Part shown: positions 1 to 7,260 of the stretch, one piece after another
How positions within the stretch are numbered: the first letter of the stretch is position 1
Layout of the letters: each line of letters opens with the position of its first letter
Assembly (NCBI RefSeq): GCF_003814005.1
Contig: NZ_CP033898.1
Span: 434,001 to 498,000 of the forward strand
Direction of reading: 5' to 3'
Length of the DNA: 64,000 nucleotides
Source of the DNA: Corynebacterium pseudopelargi
GTDB taxonomy: Bacteria; Actinomycetota; Actinomycetes; Mycobacteriales; Mycobacteriaceae
The notes under the pieces: model-generated
The model's database searches: none
Told to the model about the DNA's origin: nothing
Seen by the model: only the letters and a program-made list of their open reading frames with translations
Made by a program: the position numbers and the translations under genes

Positions 1-1
1 T

Positions 2-460
2 GGCTTCTCCCAGGAGATCACGCCGATTGTTCGCCTTGCTGCCAAACCTGTGCTTGGCACGAGGTTGCTCGGGCTGAAGTGGACGCCGCTGCTTCGAGCC
101 TTTGAACAAGCCACCGTCGCGGATCCGGGGCGGATTAGCGATGCCGTGGTGGCTAGGGCAAAACAGCGGGTAGCGAACCCCGATCGAGCTGGGCTCTTCG
201 CCGATATTTCTGCCAACCTGCTGGCAAATGAAGATCGTGAGGCCCTTGCGCGCAGTGCCGGCGAGGTGGCGCGCGAGTCAGGTGTTCCCGTGCGCATTCT
301 CTGGGGTGCACAAGACAAGGTGATTAGCTCCCAGCACGCAGCCCAGGCCGAAGCGTTTTATGGCCAAGAAGTACTGCTGCTTGAAGGCTGCGGGCACATG
401 GTTGCCACTGAACGCCCGCAGGCTGTGTTGGCTGCTTTAGAAGAAGTAGCCGAGGCTTGA
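2..460 (+). CDS. alpha/beta-hydrolase, C-terminal part (5' end outside window)
   Basis: The reading frame is open from base 2 and runs to a TGA at 458-460, so the window holds the last 152 residues of a larger protein. The C-terminal half has the two features of the alpha/beta-hydrolase fold that would be expected here: an acid residue in a WGAQDKVI segment and the catalytic histidine in GCGHMVATERP. The nucleophile elbow must lie upstream of the window. The region before the histidine resembles the hydrolases once annotated as dihydrolipoamide acetyltransferase-like or haloalkane dehalogenase-like proteins; the substrate cannot be told. The next gene is convergent. Confidence 0.75.
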   Translation, partial: GFSQEITPIVRLAAKPVLGTRLLGLKWTPLLRAFEQATVADPGRISDAVVARAKQRVANPDRAGLFADISANLLANEDREALARSAGEVARESGVPVRILWGAQDKVISSQHAAQAEAFYGQEVLLLEGCGHMVATERPQAVLAALEEVAEA

Positions 461-484
461 GTAGGCAGCGCGCCGGAGCCGCGC

Positions 485-536
485 GCCAAAAGCGCCTAAG
501 CGCCGGGGCGGTGCTCGCCAAAAGCGCCTAAGCGCC
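485..536. repeat. 20-bp direct repeat, two copies 32 bp apart
   Basis: GCCAAAAGCGCCTAAGCGCC occurs at 485-504 and exactly again at 517-536, in the short gap between two convergent genes. Each copy contains GGCGC-type inverted halves and could form a small hairpin; there is no clear U-tract. Function unknown. Confidence 0.6.
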
Positions 537-553
537 CCTAGAGCGCGGTGTCG

Positions 554-1708
554 CTATCCGCCGGAGTGCATGATCTCTGCGCCTTCTGGCACAGTGTCAT
601 CTTCTGGATCGTCCAGCCAACCCTCGGGCAGCACCACTTTGGAAGGTGAGCCCTTGCGCCCGCGGGCGCCATCGGCGTCGTCTGCCAAGGCATCGGAATC
701 TGCCCAAGGATCAAGCACGCGGCGTAGATCGTCGAGGGTGTTGATGCCCGAAAGCTGTGCTCGCACCTCGCCGCCTACGGGGAATCCGCGCAGATACCAG
801 CCCATGTGCTTACGCATATCGCGGCAGCCCTTTTGTTCTCCTTCGTGTTCTACCAGGAGTTCTGCGTGGCGGTAGATAATGCGGGTGACTTCGCCCAGGG
901 TGGGTTCGTTGGGGATGGGTTCTCCGCGAAGCGCTGCGGAAAGTTCTGCAAACAGCCAGGGGCGCCCCAGGCATCCGCGGCCAACTACCACGCCATCGCA
1001 GCCGGTTTCTTCCATCATGGCTTGGGCGTCGGTGGCTTTGAAAATATCGCCATTGCCTAATACTGGAATCCCGGTGTGGGCGAGGTGCTCTTTTAGTCGG
1101 GCGATTTCTTGCCAATCGGCTTCGCCTGAGTAGCGCTGCGCGGCAGTGCGTGCGTGCAGGGCCACGGCGGCCGCGCCTTCTTCTACGGCGATGCGTCCGG
1201 CATCCAGGTGGGTGTGGTGTTCTGCATCGATGCCTACGCGGAACTTCACTGTGACCGGCACGTTGCTGCCTTCGCAGGCTTTCACGGCTGCTGCGACGAT
1301 ATTGCCAAACAGCCGGCGTTTATATGGCAGCGCTGATCCACCGCCGCGCCGGGTTACTTTGGGCACGGGGCAGCCGAAGTTCATATCGATGTGATCCGCC
1401 ATATCTTCGTCCACGATCGTTTTCGCGGCCTTGTAGGTGTATTCGGGATCGGTGGTATAAAGCTGCATGCTCCTCGGTTGTTCGTCGGGAGCGAAGGTGG
1501 TCATGTGCAGGGTTTTCTCATTGCGTTCTGCGAGTGCGCGTGCGGTGATCATTTCGCACACATACAGCCCTGATACCGTGCCTGTTTTCTCGCGTTCTTG
1601 TTCGCGGCACAGGCTACGAAAAGCTACGTTGGTTACCCCCGCCATGGGTGCGAGTACCACGGGGGAGTTCAGGCTAAGAGGTCCAATATGCAGCGTCACC
1701 TTGACCAT
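554..1708 (-). CDS. dusB: tRNA-dihydrouridine synthase (DusB family)
   Basis: This 384-residue FMN enzyme reduces uridines in the D-loop of tRNA. The N-terminus has the Dus signature VVLAPMAGVTNVAFR at about residues 16-30, followed by the TIM-barrel segments MNFGCPVPKVTRRGGGSAL (the FMN/tRNA active-site loop with the catalytic cysteine), VTVKFRVG, HARTAAQRYSG and GNGDIF. The frame is open for 20 more codons upstream to 1768, but that extension is low-complexity and the family alignment begins at MVKVTLHIGPL, so 1708 was chosen; no strong ribosome binding site supports either start. It is transcribed away from cat and converges on the hydrolase gene. The subfamily DusB rather than DusA or DusC is the usual actinobacterial form and is an inference. 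Confidence 0.85.
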   Translation of the reverse strand: MVKVTLHIGPLSLNSPVVLAPMAGVTNVAFRSLCREQEREKTGTVSGLYVCEMITARALAERNEKTLHMTTFAPDEQPRSMQLYTTDPEYTYKAAKTIVDEDMADHIDMNFGCPVPKVTRRGGGSALPYKRRLFGNIVAAAVKACEGSNVPVTVKFRVGIDAEHHTHLDAGRIAVEEGAAAVALHARTAAQRYSGEADWQEIARLKEHLAHTGIPVLGNGDIFKATDAQAMMEETGCDGVVVGRGCLGRPWLFAELSAALRGEPIPNEPTLGEVTRIIYRHAELLVEHEGEQKGCRDMRKHMGWYLRGFPVGGEVRAQLSGINTLDDLRRVLDPWADSDALADDADGARGRKGSPSKVVLPEGWLDDPEDDTVPEGAEIMHSGG

Positions 1709-1929
1709 TGAACTCAAAGCTGCCGGTGGACTCAAACTGCACCGATCTGGGGGTGAGGACGATAACACAATCGGACACGCGGGGCGCAGATATGCGTTAT
1801 TGTGGGCTTCGTAACTATCTGTGGTGTTGTGGCGCCTGCTTCACAAGCGGGTGTGCGCACATCACGGTGAGCAAATCTTGCTCAGTGGGGTCGCATTGCA
1901 CACCGTTGAGCACGTTGAGGAGGAACTGA

Positions 1930-3444
1930 ATGTCCCGCATTGGAAATGCACAGCTCAAGTCGAAGGTCATGACCGCTGAAGAGGCGGCTGAGCTGATCAA
2001 TCACGGCGACAAGATCGGTATTTCGGGCTTCACCGGCGCCGGCTACCCCAAGGCGCTGCCCACCGCTATCGCTAACCGCGCAAAGGAAGCACACGAGCGC
2101 GGCGATGATTTCATGATCGACCTGTTCACTGGCGCTTCCACCGCCCCGGATTGCGATGGTGTGCTTGCAGAGGCAGACGCTATCCGCTTCCGTACCCCTT
2201 ATCAGTCGGACCCGATCCTGCGCTCCAAGATCAACGACGGCACCACCTTGTACATGGACTACCACCTCTCGGAGTCCGGCCTGTACGTGGAGCAGGGCTT
2301 CTTTGGCAAGATGAACTTCGCCATCGTTGAGGCCGTGCGCATTACCGAAGACGGCCACATCGTGCCTTCTTCCTCCATCGGTAACAACGTCGAGTACCTG
2401 GACAACGCCGAGAAGATCATCATCGAGGTCAACTCCTGGCAGTCCGAGGAGCTCGAGGGCATGGCGGATATTTACCGCATTAACCATCTGCCCAACCGTC
2501 AGCCCATCCCGATCACCGCTCCTGAGCAGCGCATCGGTTCTACCTACATCGACATCGACCTGGACAAGGTTGTTGCCGTGGTTGAGACGGACGCTCCTGA
2601 CCGCAACGCTCCTTTCAAGCCGGTTGATGAGACTTCCAAGAAGATCGCTGGCCACTTCCTCGACTTCCTTGAGGGCGAAGTTGCCGCCGGTCGCCTCACC
2701 TACGACGGCTACATCATGCAGTCCGGTGTGGGTAACGTGCCCAACGCCGTGATGGCTGGCCTGCTCGACTCCAAGTTCGAGAACATCAAGGCCTACACCG
2801 AGGTGATCCAGGACGGCATGGTCGACCTGATCGACGCCGGCAAGATGACCGTTGCTTCTGCTACCTCCTTCTCACTCTCGCCCGAGTACGCCGAGAAGAT
2901 GAACAACGAGGCTTCCCGCTACGCCAAGCAGATCATCCTGCGCCCGCAGCAGATCTCCAACCACCCCGAGGTTGTGCGTCGCCTGGGCCTGATCTGCACC
3001 AACGGCCTGATCGAGGCCGATATCTACGGCAACGTGAACTCCACCAACGTGATCGGTTCGCGCATGATGAACGGCGTGGGCGGTTCTGCCGACTTCACCC
3101 GTAACGGCCTGATCTCCTCCTTCATCACTCCTTCCGATGCTAAGGGCGGCGACATCTCCGCAATCGTGCCGATGGTTTCCCACGTCGACCACACCGAGCA
3201 GGACGTCAAGGTCATCATCACCGAGTACGGTTACGCCGACCTGCGTGGCCTGGCACCGCGCCAGAAGGTGGAGAAGATGATCGCTCTGGCTCACCCGGAT
3301 TACCGTCCGCTGCTCGAGGAGTACTACGAGCGCGCTCTGAAGATCGCCGAGGAGAAGAAGATCATGCAGACGCCTCACGACCTGGCAAATGCGCTTTCCT
3401 TCCACCAGCGCTTCCAGGAGACCGGCTCCATGAAGCTCTCCTAA
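1930..3444 (+). CDS. cat: succinyl-CoA:acetate CoA-transferase (acetyl-CoA hydrolase/transferase family)
   Basis: This 504-residue cytosolic enzyme moves CoA between succinyl-CoA, acetyl-CoA and acetate and is used in acetate overflow and activation (C. glutamicum Cat, also called ActA). The family's catalytic glutamate is E291 in AYTEVIQDG, matching E294 of AarC; GxGxGGxxDF-like elements appear as MMNGVGGSADFTRNG and the C-terminal region has the EYGYADLRGLAPRQKVEKMI block. A GAGGAGGAA ribosome binding site precedes the ATG by 5 bases. The gene uses strongly biased codons, as expected for a highly expressed gene. In C. glutamicum the orthologue lies near cysE, cysK and ramA as here, and is controlled by RamA and RamB; G-rich stretches at about 1747 and 1887 may be RamA sites but this is weak. 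Confidence 0.93.
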   Translation: MSRIGNAQLKSKVMTAEEAAELINHGDKIGISGFTGAGYPKALPTAIANRAKEAHERGDDFMIDLFTGASTAPDCDGVLAEADAIRFRTPYQSDPILRSKINDGTTLYMDYHLSESGLYVEQGFFGKMNFAIVEAVRITEDGHIVPSSSIGNNVEYLDNAEKIIIEVNSWQSEELEGMADIYRINHLPNRQPIPITAPEQRIGSTYIDIDLDKVVAVVETDAPDRNAPFKPVDETSKKIAGHFLDFLEGEVAAGRLTYDGYIMQSGVGNVPNAVMAGLLDSKFENIKAYTEVIQDGMVDLIDAGKMTVASATSFSLSPEYAEKMNNEASRYAKQIILRPQQISNHPEVVRRLGLICTNGLIEADIYGNVNSTNVIGSRMMNGVGGSADFTRNGLISSFITPSDAKGGDISAIVPMVSHVDHTEQDVKVIITEYGYADLRGLAPRQKVEKMIALAHPDYRPLLEEYYERALKIAEEKKIMQTPHDLANALSFHQRFQETGSMKLS

Positions 3445-3455
3445 GCTAGCTTCCT

Positions 3456-3467
3456 AGCTTTTCGACG
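3456..3467 (+). repeat. 12-mer AGCTTTTCGACG, copy 1
   Basis: One of eight exact copies in the window (3456, 7249, 12395, 13929, 23694, 35687, 48738, 60198). This copy starts 12 bases behind the cat stop codon, on the sense strand. Confidence 0.6.
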
Positions 3468-3470
3468 AAA

Positions 3471-3505
3471 GCCCCACGTCACTGTTTTCACACAGTTCGT
3501 GGGGC
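3471..3505 (+). terminator. hairpin after cat
   Basis: GCCCCACG (3471-3478) pairs perfectly with CGTGGGGC (3498-3505). It follows the cat stop codon by 27 bases. No good U-tract follows, so the termination strength is uncertain. Confidence 0.55.
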
Positions 3506-3578
3506 ATTCTCGTGTCCATTTTGAACCTCCCAAAAGCAGTGTTGTACACTCCCATAGGTGGCCATGAAAATGGTCAGT

Positions 3579-3651
3579 GGGCCTTTAGCTCAGTTGGTAG
3601 AGCTACGGACTTTTAATCCGCAGGTCCCGGGTTCGAGCCCCGGAGGGCCCA
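3579..3651 (+). tRNA. tRNA-Lys (anticodon TTT)
   Basis: A 73-nt cloverleaf. The acceptor GGGCCTT pairs with AGGGCCC and the discriminator is A. The D-arm is AGCTCAGTTGGTAGAGCT, the anticodon loop CTTTTAA reads TTT and the T-arm is CCGGGTTCGAGCCCCGG. CCA is not encoded. It is followed by a strong terminator and then by prophage remains. Confidence 0.95.
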
Positions 3652-3663
3652 CAAAATTGAAAC

Positions 3664-3703
3664 CCCCGCTAGCCTGGTGTTGTTCCTGGTTGGCGGGGGT
3701 TTT
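3664..3703 (+). terminator. tRNA-Lys terminator, first copy of a 40-bp duplication
   Basis: CCCCCGC pairs with GCGGGGG around a loop of about 20 bases and a TTTT run follows. The identical 40 bases recur at 5859-5898, so the DNA between is bracketed by a direct repeat. Confidence 0.8.
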
Positions 3704-4012
3704 CGTGTATGCAGCATGCGTGATATTTCAGCCTGTTTTTAGTCTCGTATGTCGTGGAAATGTCGTGGGATTGCGTATGTATGGACCGACGACCTTGGCC
3801 ATGATCGCCGAGACCCTGGGTTGATTGTGCGCGGCGAAATCAGCGACCAGACCACGCATGCGCAACTGATCAAGCTCAGACACGCGCACTTTCTGGCCAA
3901 GGCGGCAAATCAATGGTCATGCGCTTAGCGCCAGGCACAGCACCAATCTGCACGAATTGTATTGAGCTGCATTACACAAGCCCTTTCTCTTCTCGAATAA
4001 TGCAATACGTCA

Positions 4013-4129
4013 TCACTTGCTCATCAGCGTCTTCGCCCACGCCTCAGCCGCGGCCTTCGAACCAGGCGCATCTACCAACCAGACGGCGCTAACTAGAGCC
4101 GCCACAACCTGACGGCTTGATCGACTCAA
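4013..4129 (-). CDS. possible short ORF or gene tail in prophage remnant
   Basis: A 38-residue frame starting with TTG directly behind the immunity gene on the same strand. The predicted product is Ala- and Val-rich and ends in AEAWAKTLMSK. It has protein-like composition, but there is no clear ribosome binding site and no family that I recognise. It may be the tail of a lost phage gene. Confidence 0.2.
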   Translation of the reverse strand: MSRSSRQVVAALVSAVWLVDAPGSKAAAEAWAKTLMSK

Positions 4130-4144
4130 CCTGCACGCAGGAGA

Positions 4145-4516
4145 TCAGATATACGGGTGCTCAACCGGAACTGGTTCGCCAGTTTCACCATCATCAATCG
4201 CATCCAGGGCAGCTTGCTCAGCCTCAGATGCTTGTCGTAATTGGCGAATCTCCTCACGCGTTTTGACTACATTCCCGTCACTATCGAGAATCTCGTAGAC
4301 AGTGGGCATATAGCGGGGAGCGCTACTACCACTGATTACCGAGCCATCTTCGAATACAACTATGACATAACTATCAGCAAGCTGGCCAGGGTTGGAAACA
4401 CCCTTCTTAAAGAACTGGTACCTTCCCTCTCCATGCGCAATGTATTCCACGTCTAGCTCGAATCGACCAGCCGTTTTACGGGCTATTTCCACAGCCTGTT
4501 CGAATGTCAACGCCAC
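4145..4516 (-). CDS. putative immunity protein, YrhB/Imm35-like
   Basis: This intact 123-residue protein starts with GTG behind AGGAGGTGA and begins 16 bases after the final stop of the toxin remnant on the same strand. That position is what is expected of the immunity partner in a polymorphic-toxin pair. The sequence has an N-terminal helix (TFEQAVEIARKTAG), then EGRYQFFKKG, a DSYVIVVFEDGSVISG strand pair and a charged C-terminal helix. This layout resembles the YrhB/Imm35 type of small immunity protein, in which a helix precedes a sheet carrying a conserved dG-x-V segment. The family call is by pattern only. If correct, it would bind and neutralise the papain-like toxin domain in the cytosol. 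It is the only undamaged gene in the remnant. Confidence 0.5.
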   Translation of the reverse strand: MALTFEQAVEIARKTAGRFELDVEYIAHGEGRYQFFKKGVSNPGQLADSYVIVVFEDGSVISGSSAPRYMPTVYEILDSDGNVVKTREEIRQLRQASEAEQAALDAIDDGETGEPVPVEHPYI

Positions 4517-4532
4517 TGCTCTAACTCACCTC

Positions 4533-5645
4533 CTACCACGTCAAGGATCCCTCTATGGGATCACTGTCAGAGATCTTCACCATGGCTACGGTGCCCGGTT
4601 TCGCATCCTCCAAGTACCTCTTTGGGGTCTGACCAACATCGCTATTCTGAGGGTCGTGGATCACGATCCGGTTTCCCTTCTTCTCCCAAACGACAATATG
4701 CGATGTGCGTTCATCGGACTTAGAATCAGGAATCGGCGGGAGGCCTCCGTCTTTCCGTATTTCGTTGGCCGTTTTCCATGTATTAGTGAGAAATGCTCAA
4801 TCCCCGGGCTTGCTGTTTGTGTTGAAATGTTTGATTAGGTCATTGTCAGATTTCTCCGTATTCCCCCGTATCTCTACGAACTTCGGCGGTCTGCCGGTCT
4901 CTCTGTTGCGCCAACCAACGTCCAGAGCATGCTGGACGTTCCACTTACCGCTACCAACAGGGGCCTTGAAAGTCCCCGGCCCAGCAGTCACGTCATAGCC
5001 GCGACGTCGTAACTCAGAAGCGCTCACACAACGAACACAGTTCACCTTCCACGGCTCATGTCCATACCCTCCGGCAGCTTCGCCGGCCGAACATCAAAAT
5101 TCGGATTCGCTCGAAGATACGCATCCAATCCCTCGGCAGACTCAAGCCGTGGAGTCGATGCCAAATTCTTCTATCGTCTAGTTTGCTCGCCAGCAGAATA
5201 CTTGCCAATCGGCAGTTCGCTCTTCTTGCCACGCGCCTGCTCCGCGCGAGTCTCCAGAGCTTTCTTAAAATCCTCATGCGAGCGACTATCAGAGTCAGCC
5301 CAAAGCTTCTCCAAATCTTTATTAATCCGGGGAAGATTAGAGCCATCGCGCTTCACCTCAATCGCCAAACACCGGCACTTGTCGTGAAACGCCTTCCCAA
5401 TACCCTGCTTCCGATTCTTACCGGACCCATTAACACCGACACTCAGCGCATGGCCACGCGACGCATACACCGCACCGCGCGAAGCCAGCATTAAACAAAA
5501 CGAGCACGCCTCAGCCTTGGGCACACGCGTAAAAGGCCGTCCCGTCCCGCTCAGCCGTGCTAATCACCGTCTGGTGCGCTGGGTGCGACACTAACCGCAC
5601 CAACACACCCTCCAACTTGCGAAGCGCCAGCGAATCATTGAACAT
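4533..5645 (-). pseudogene. MuF/VG15-type phage minor capsid protein with C-terminal papain-fold toxin, disrupted
   Basis: Reading the minus strand, pieces in shifting frames reassemble into one protein. First comes a VG15-like segment ending ERDG (5645 to about 5535), then the zinc-site-like CSFCLMLASRGAVY and FHDKCRC (5524-5171), then a linker (AYLRANPNFDV), then the toxin: NCVRCVSASELRRRGYDVTA (from 5045) and, after an in-frame TGA at 4799-4797, ERTSHIVVWEKKGNR and IHDPQ, ending at TAG 4535-4533. The Cys, His and Asp/Gln positions fit a papain-like or glutamine-deamidase (Tox-PL) fold. Lesions: a frameshift near 5530, TAG at about 5173, a frameshift near 5075, and TGA at 4797. The N-terminus is also truncated. 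Phage head proteins with C-terminal toxins of this kind are known; the assignment rests on motifs. Confidence 0.6.
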
Positions 5646-5656
5646 CCCCCCCCTGG

Positions 5657-5767
5657 GGAAGTGGTTTTGATCAGGCGGTGAAGCGGTGCGTGAAGGACGG
5701 GTGGATTTGTACGTGGGTGGCGTTGCATGGTTTACGGCATACTGGGGCGTTTTCGCGTGTCGTGTGA
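5657..5767 (+). pseudogene. tyrosine recombinase (integrase) fragment
   Basis: The frame 5657-5767 reads a 36-residue piece ending LHGLRHTGAFSRVV before TGA. LHGLRHTGA matches the box-II HxLRHT motif of phage integrases, with the catalytic His and Arg. No start, no box I and no C-terminal tyrosine remain. It lies 60 bases before the tRNA-like 3' end and the second terminator copy, where an integrase gene would normally end near its attachment site. Confidence 0.5.
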
Positions 5768-5858
5768 TTGTCGTGGGTTTTGGGAAACCTGACGTGTTTG
5801 CGCTGGTGACCGGTGTTTAGTTTTAGGGTTCAAATCCCTGTGCCTCCGCATCATAAGA

Positions 5859-5898
5859 CCCCGCTAGCCTGGTGTTGTTCCTGGTTGGCGGGGGTTTT
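5859..5898 (+). repeat. 40-bp direct repeat of the tRNA-Lys terminator, second copy
   Basis: The sequence is identical to 3664-3703, including stem and TTTT. Directly upstream (5824-5850) is a T-arm-like TAGGGTTCAAATCCCTG followed by TGCCTCCGCA, which looks like the 3' end of another tRNA or of tmRNA. This is a probable attR-type junction. Confidence 0.7.
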
Positions 5899-6064
5899 GC
5901 TTGCTTTAACGAGTAACTTCTTTGGCCTTGCTCGGTGGATACCGGACCTTCCACAGCACTTTTCACCCCCGGTCGGACAAAAAGTGTTTTTGGTGCAGAA
6001 AAGTGTGTTTGACTGGCTGAGTCCCTCAAACCCCACTATTTTTCGTTTGCAAGGAGAATCCGCA

Positions 6065-6910
6065 GTGACTGAACCCCAACACCCCGAGGTGCCACAGCAA
6101 CCTCCGGCTCCACAGGGCAACCAGTACCCTCAAGCACCAGAGCAGCAGTATGCAACGCAGGCTCCGAAGAAAGAAGAGTCGAAAAACGTCGTTGGCATCG
6201 TAGCGCTTGTCTGCGCAGTAGTCGGCTTTATTTTTGCCTGCATCCCCGGTGCCCTCATCATCGGCTGGGTGCTGCTGCCGATCGCTTTCATCCTTGGCAT
6301 CGTGGGGCTGTTTACTAGCAAGAAGCGCCGCACAGCAGTCATCGCTATTGCTGTTTCTGTTGTCGGCTTCGTTGTCGGTGTGCTCGTCTTCGTTTTTGTT
6401 GCTGCACAAGCATTTGATGATGCCTTCAATGCCGAATCCAACGTGTCTTCCGGCGATGGAAGCAAATTGGAAAAGGGTGCAGGTAGCTCGCGTGAGAATC
6501 CGCTTCCTCTTGGTTCTTCCATCGAATCCGAGGACTGGAAGGTCACTATCAACTCCGTTGATCTCAATGCAGATGATGCGGTGCTAGCCGCCAATACATT
6601 CAACGACCCAGCCCCCGAGGGTCAGAAGTACATCTTGGTCAACTACACCGTGGAATACACCGGAGATAAGGCCGAAGGCGAAGTACCTAGTCCGTTGGTT
6701 TCCTACGTCACCATCGACGGAAACACTCTCAGCGCTTTGGATAACTTCGCCGTGGCACCCGATCAGATCGACACCGTAGACAAGCTCTACGAAGGCGGCA
6801 GCGTAACCGGCAACCAAGCACTTACCGCGCCAGTAGACAGTGCCCAAGAAGGCGTGCTTGCCGTAAACGCGGATCTTGGAAGCGCTACAAAGTTCGTTTC
6901 GGTGCAATAA
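6065..6910 (+). CDS. DUF4190/DUF4352-type membrane protein
   Basis: This 281-residue protein starts at GTG behind CAAGGAGAA. Residues 1-40 are Pro/Gln-rich (PEVPQQPPAPQG). Then two or three hydrophobic helices (VVGIVALVCAVVGFIFACIPG, IIGWVLLPIAFILGIVGLF, and a third after SKKRRTAV) form a DUF4190-like membrane unit. The rest, from about residue 135, is an extracellular domain with ENPLPLGSSIESEDWKVTI and a YILVNYTVEYTG strand, typical of the DUF4352 immunoglobulin-like fold. The cellular role is unknown. The frame is open upstream to 5813 but that part overlaps the duplicated terminator and has no ribosome binding site. Confidence 0.8.
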   Translation: MTEPQHPEVPQQPPAPQGNQYPQAPEQQYATQAPKKEESKNVVGIVALVCAVVGFIFACIPGALIIGWVLLPIAFILGIVGLFTSKKRRTAVIAIAVSVVGFVVGVLVFVFVAAQAFDDAFNAESNVSSGDGSKLEKGAGSSRENPLPLGSSIESEDWKVTINSVDLNADDAVLAANTFNDPAPEGQKYILVNYTVEYTGDKAEGEVPSPLVSYVTIDGNTLSALDNFAVAPDQIDTVDKLYEGGSVTGNQALTAPVDSAQEGVLAVNADLGSATKFVSVQ

Positions 6911-6996
6911 AACCGTGCATAGCCTGGCGTTTTGTGTTCTGGAATAGTTCAAGTATAGTTCTGCACAGTCACAAAGCGCCGAGCGCTTGTGTACTT

Positions 6997-7069
<73 letters not shown>

Positions 7070-7117
7070 CAGCCATCATCCCCACAGTTTTATTCTGTGG
7101 GGACGTGTGGCCTGTGT

Positions 7118-7191
7118 GGCCCTGTGGCGCAGTTGGTTAGCGCGCCGCCCTGTCACGGCGGAGGTCGCGGGTTCAAGTCCCGTCAGGGTCG
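7118..7191 (+). tRNA. tRNA-Asp (anticodon GTC), copy 1
   Basis: 74 nt, acceptor GGCCCTG/CAGGGTC, anticodon loop CTGTCAC reading GTC, discriminator G. It is identical over its whole length to the copy at 8169-8242. Confidence 0.95.
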
Positions 7192-7203
7192 CCAAAAATT
7201 TAA

Positions 7204-7237
7204 GAAGCAGCATCCTCAATGAGGATGCTGCTTTTTT
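7204..7237 (+). terminator. terminator of tRNA-Glu/Asp
   Basis: AGCAGCATCCTC and GAGGATGCTGCT form a perfect 12-bp stem with loop AAT, followed by TTTTT. Confidence 0.9.
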
Positions 7238-7248
7238 CGTTGCGTGGG

Positions 7249-7260
7249 CGTCGAAAAGCT
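7249..7260 (-). repeat. 12-mer AGCTTTTCGACG, copy 2
   Basis: On the minus strand the motif begins at the last base of the SDR stop codon (TAAGCTTTTCGACG), so it follows that gene in the sense direction. Confidence 0.6.

Larger units (their letters stand above)
3704..5858. mobile_element. decayed prophage or integrative element remnant
   Basis: The 2.15-kb stretch lies between the tRNA-Lys terminator and an exact 40-bp copy of it. It holds a broken phage minor-capsid/toxin gene, its presumed immunity gene, a scrap of tyrosine integrase (5657-5767) and a tRNA-like 3' end with T-arm (about 5824-5850) directly before the second terminator copy. Bases 3704-4012 contain no reading frame that I recognise. 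The genes are riddled with frameshifts and stop codons, unlike every neighbouring gene. Integration next to a tRNA with duplication of flanking DNA is the usual signature of phage-type integration; the two tRNA-like ends are not identical, so the exact attachment site or an additional rearrangement is unresolved. Confidence 0.6.

Noticed and set aside
3728..3913. 61-codon minus-strand frame in the prophage remnant
   Set aside because: No start signal and no family resemblance; probably chance or unrecognisable debris.
5813..6064. N-terminal extension of the DUF4352 protein
   Set aside because: It would begin in the tRNA-like fragment and run through the duplicated terminator; the GTG at 6065 has the only good ribosome binding site.
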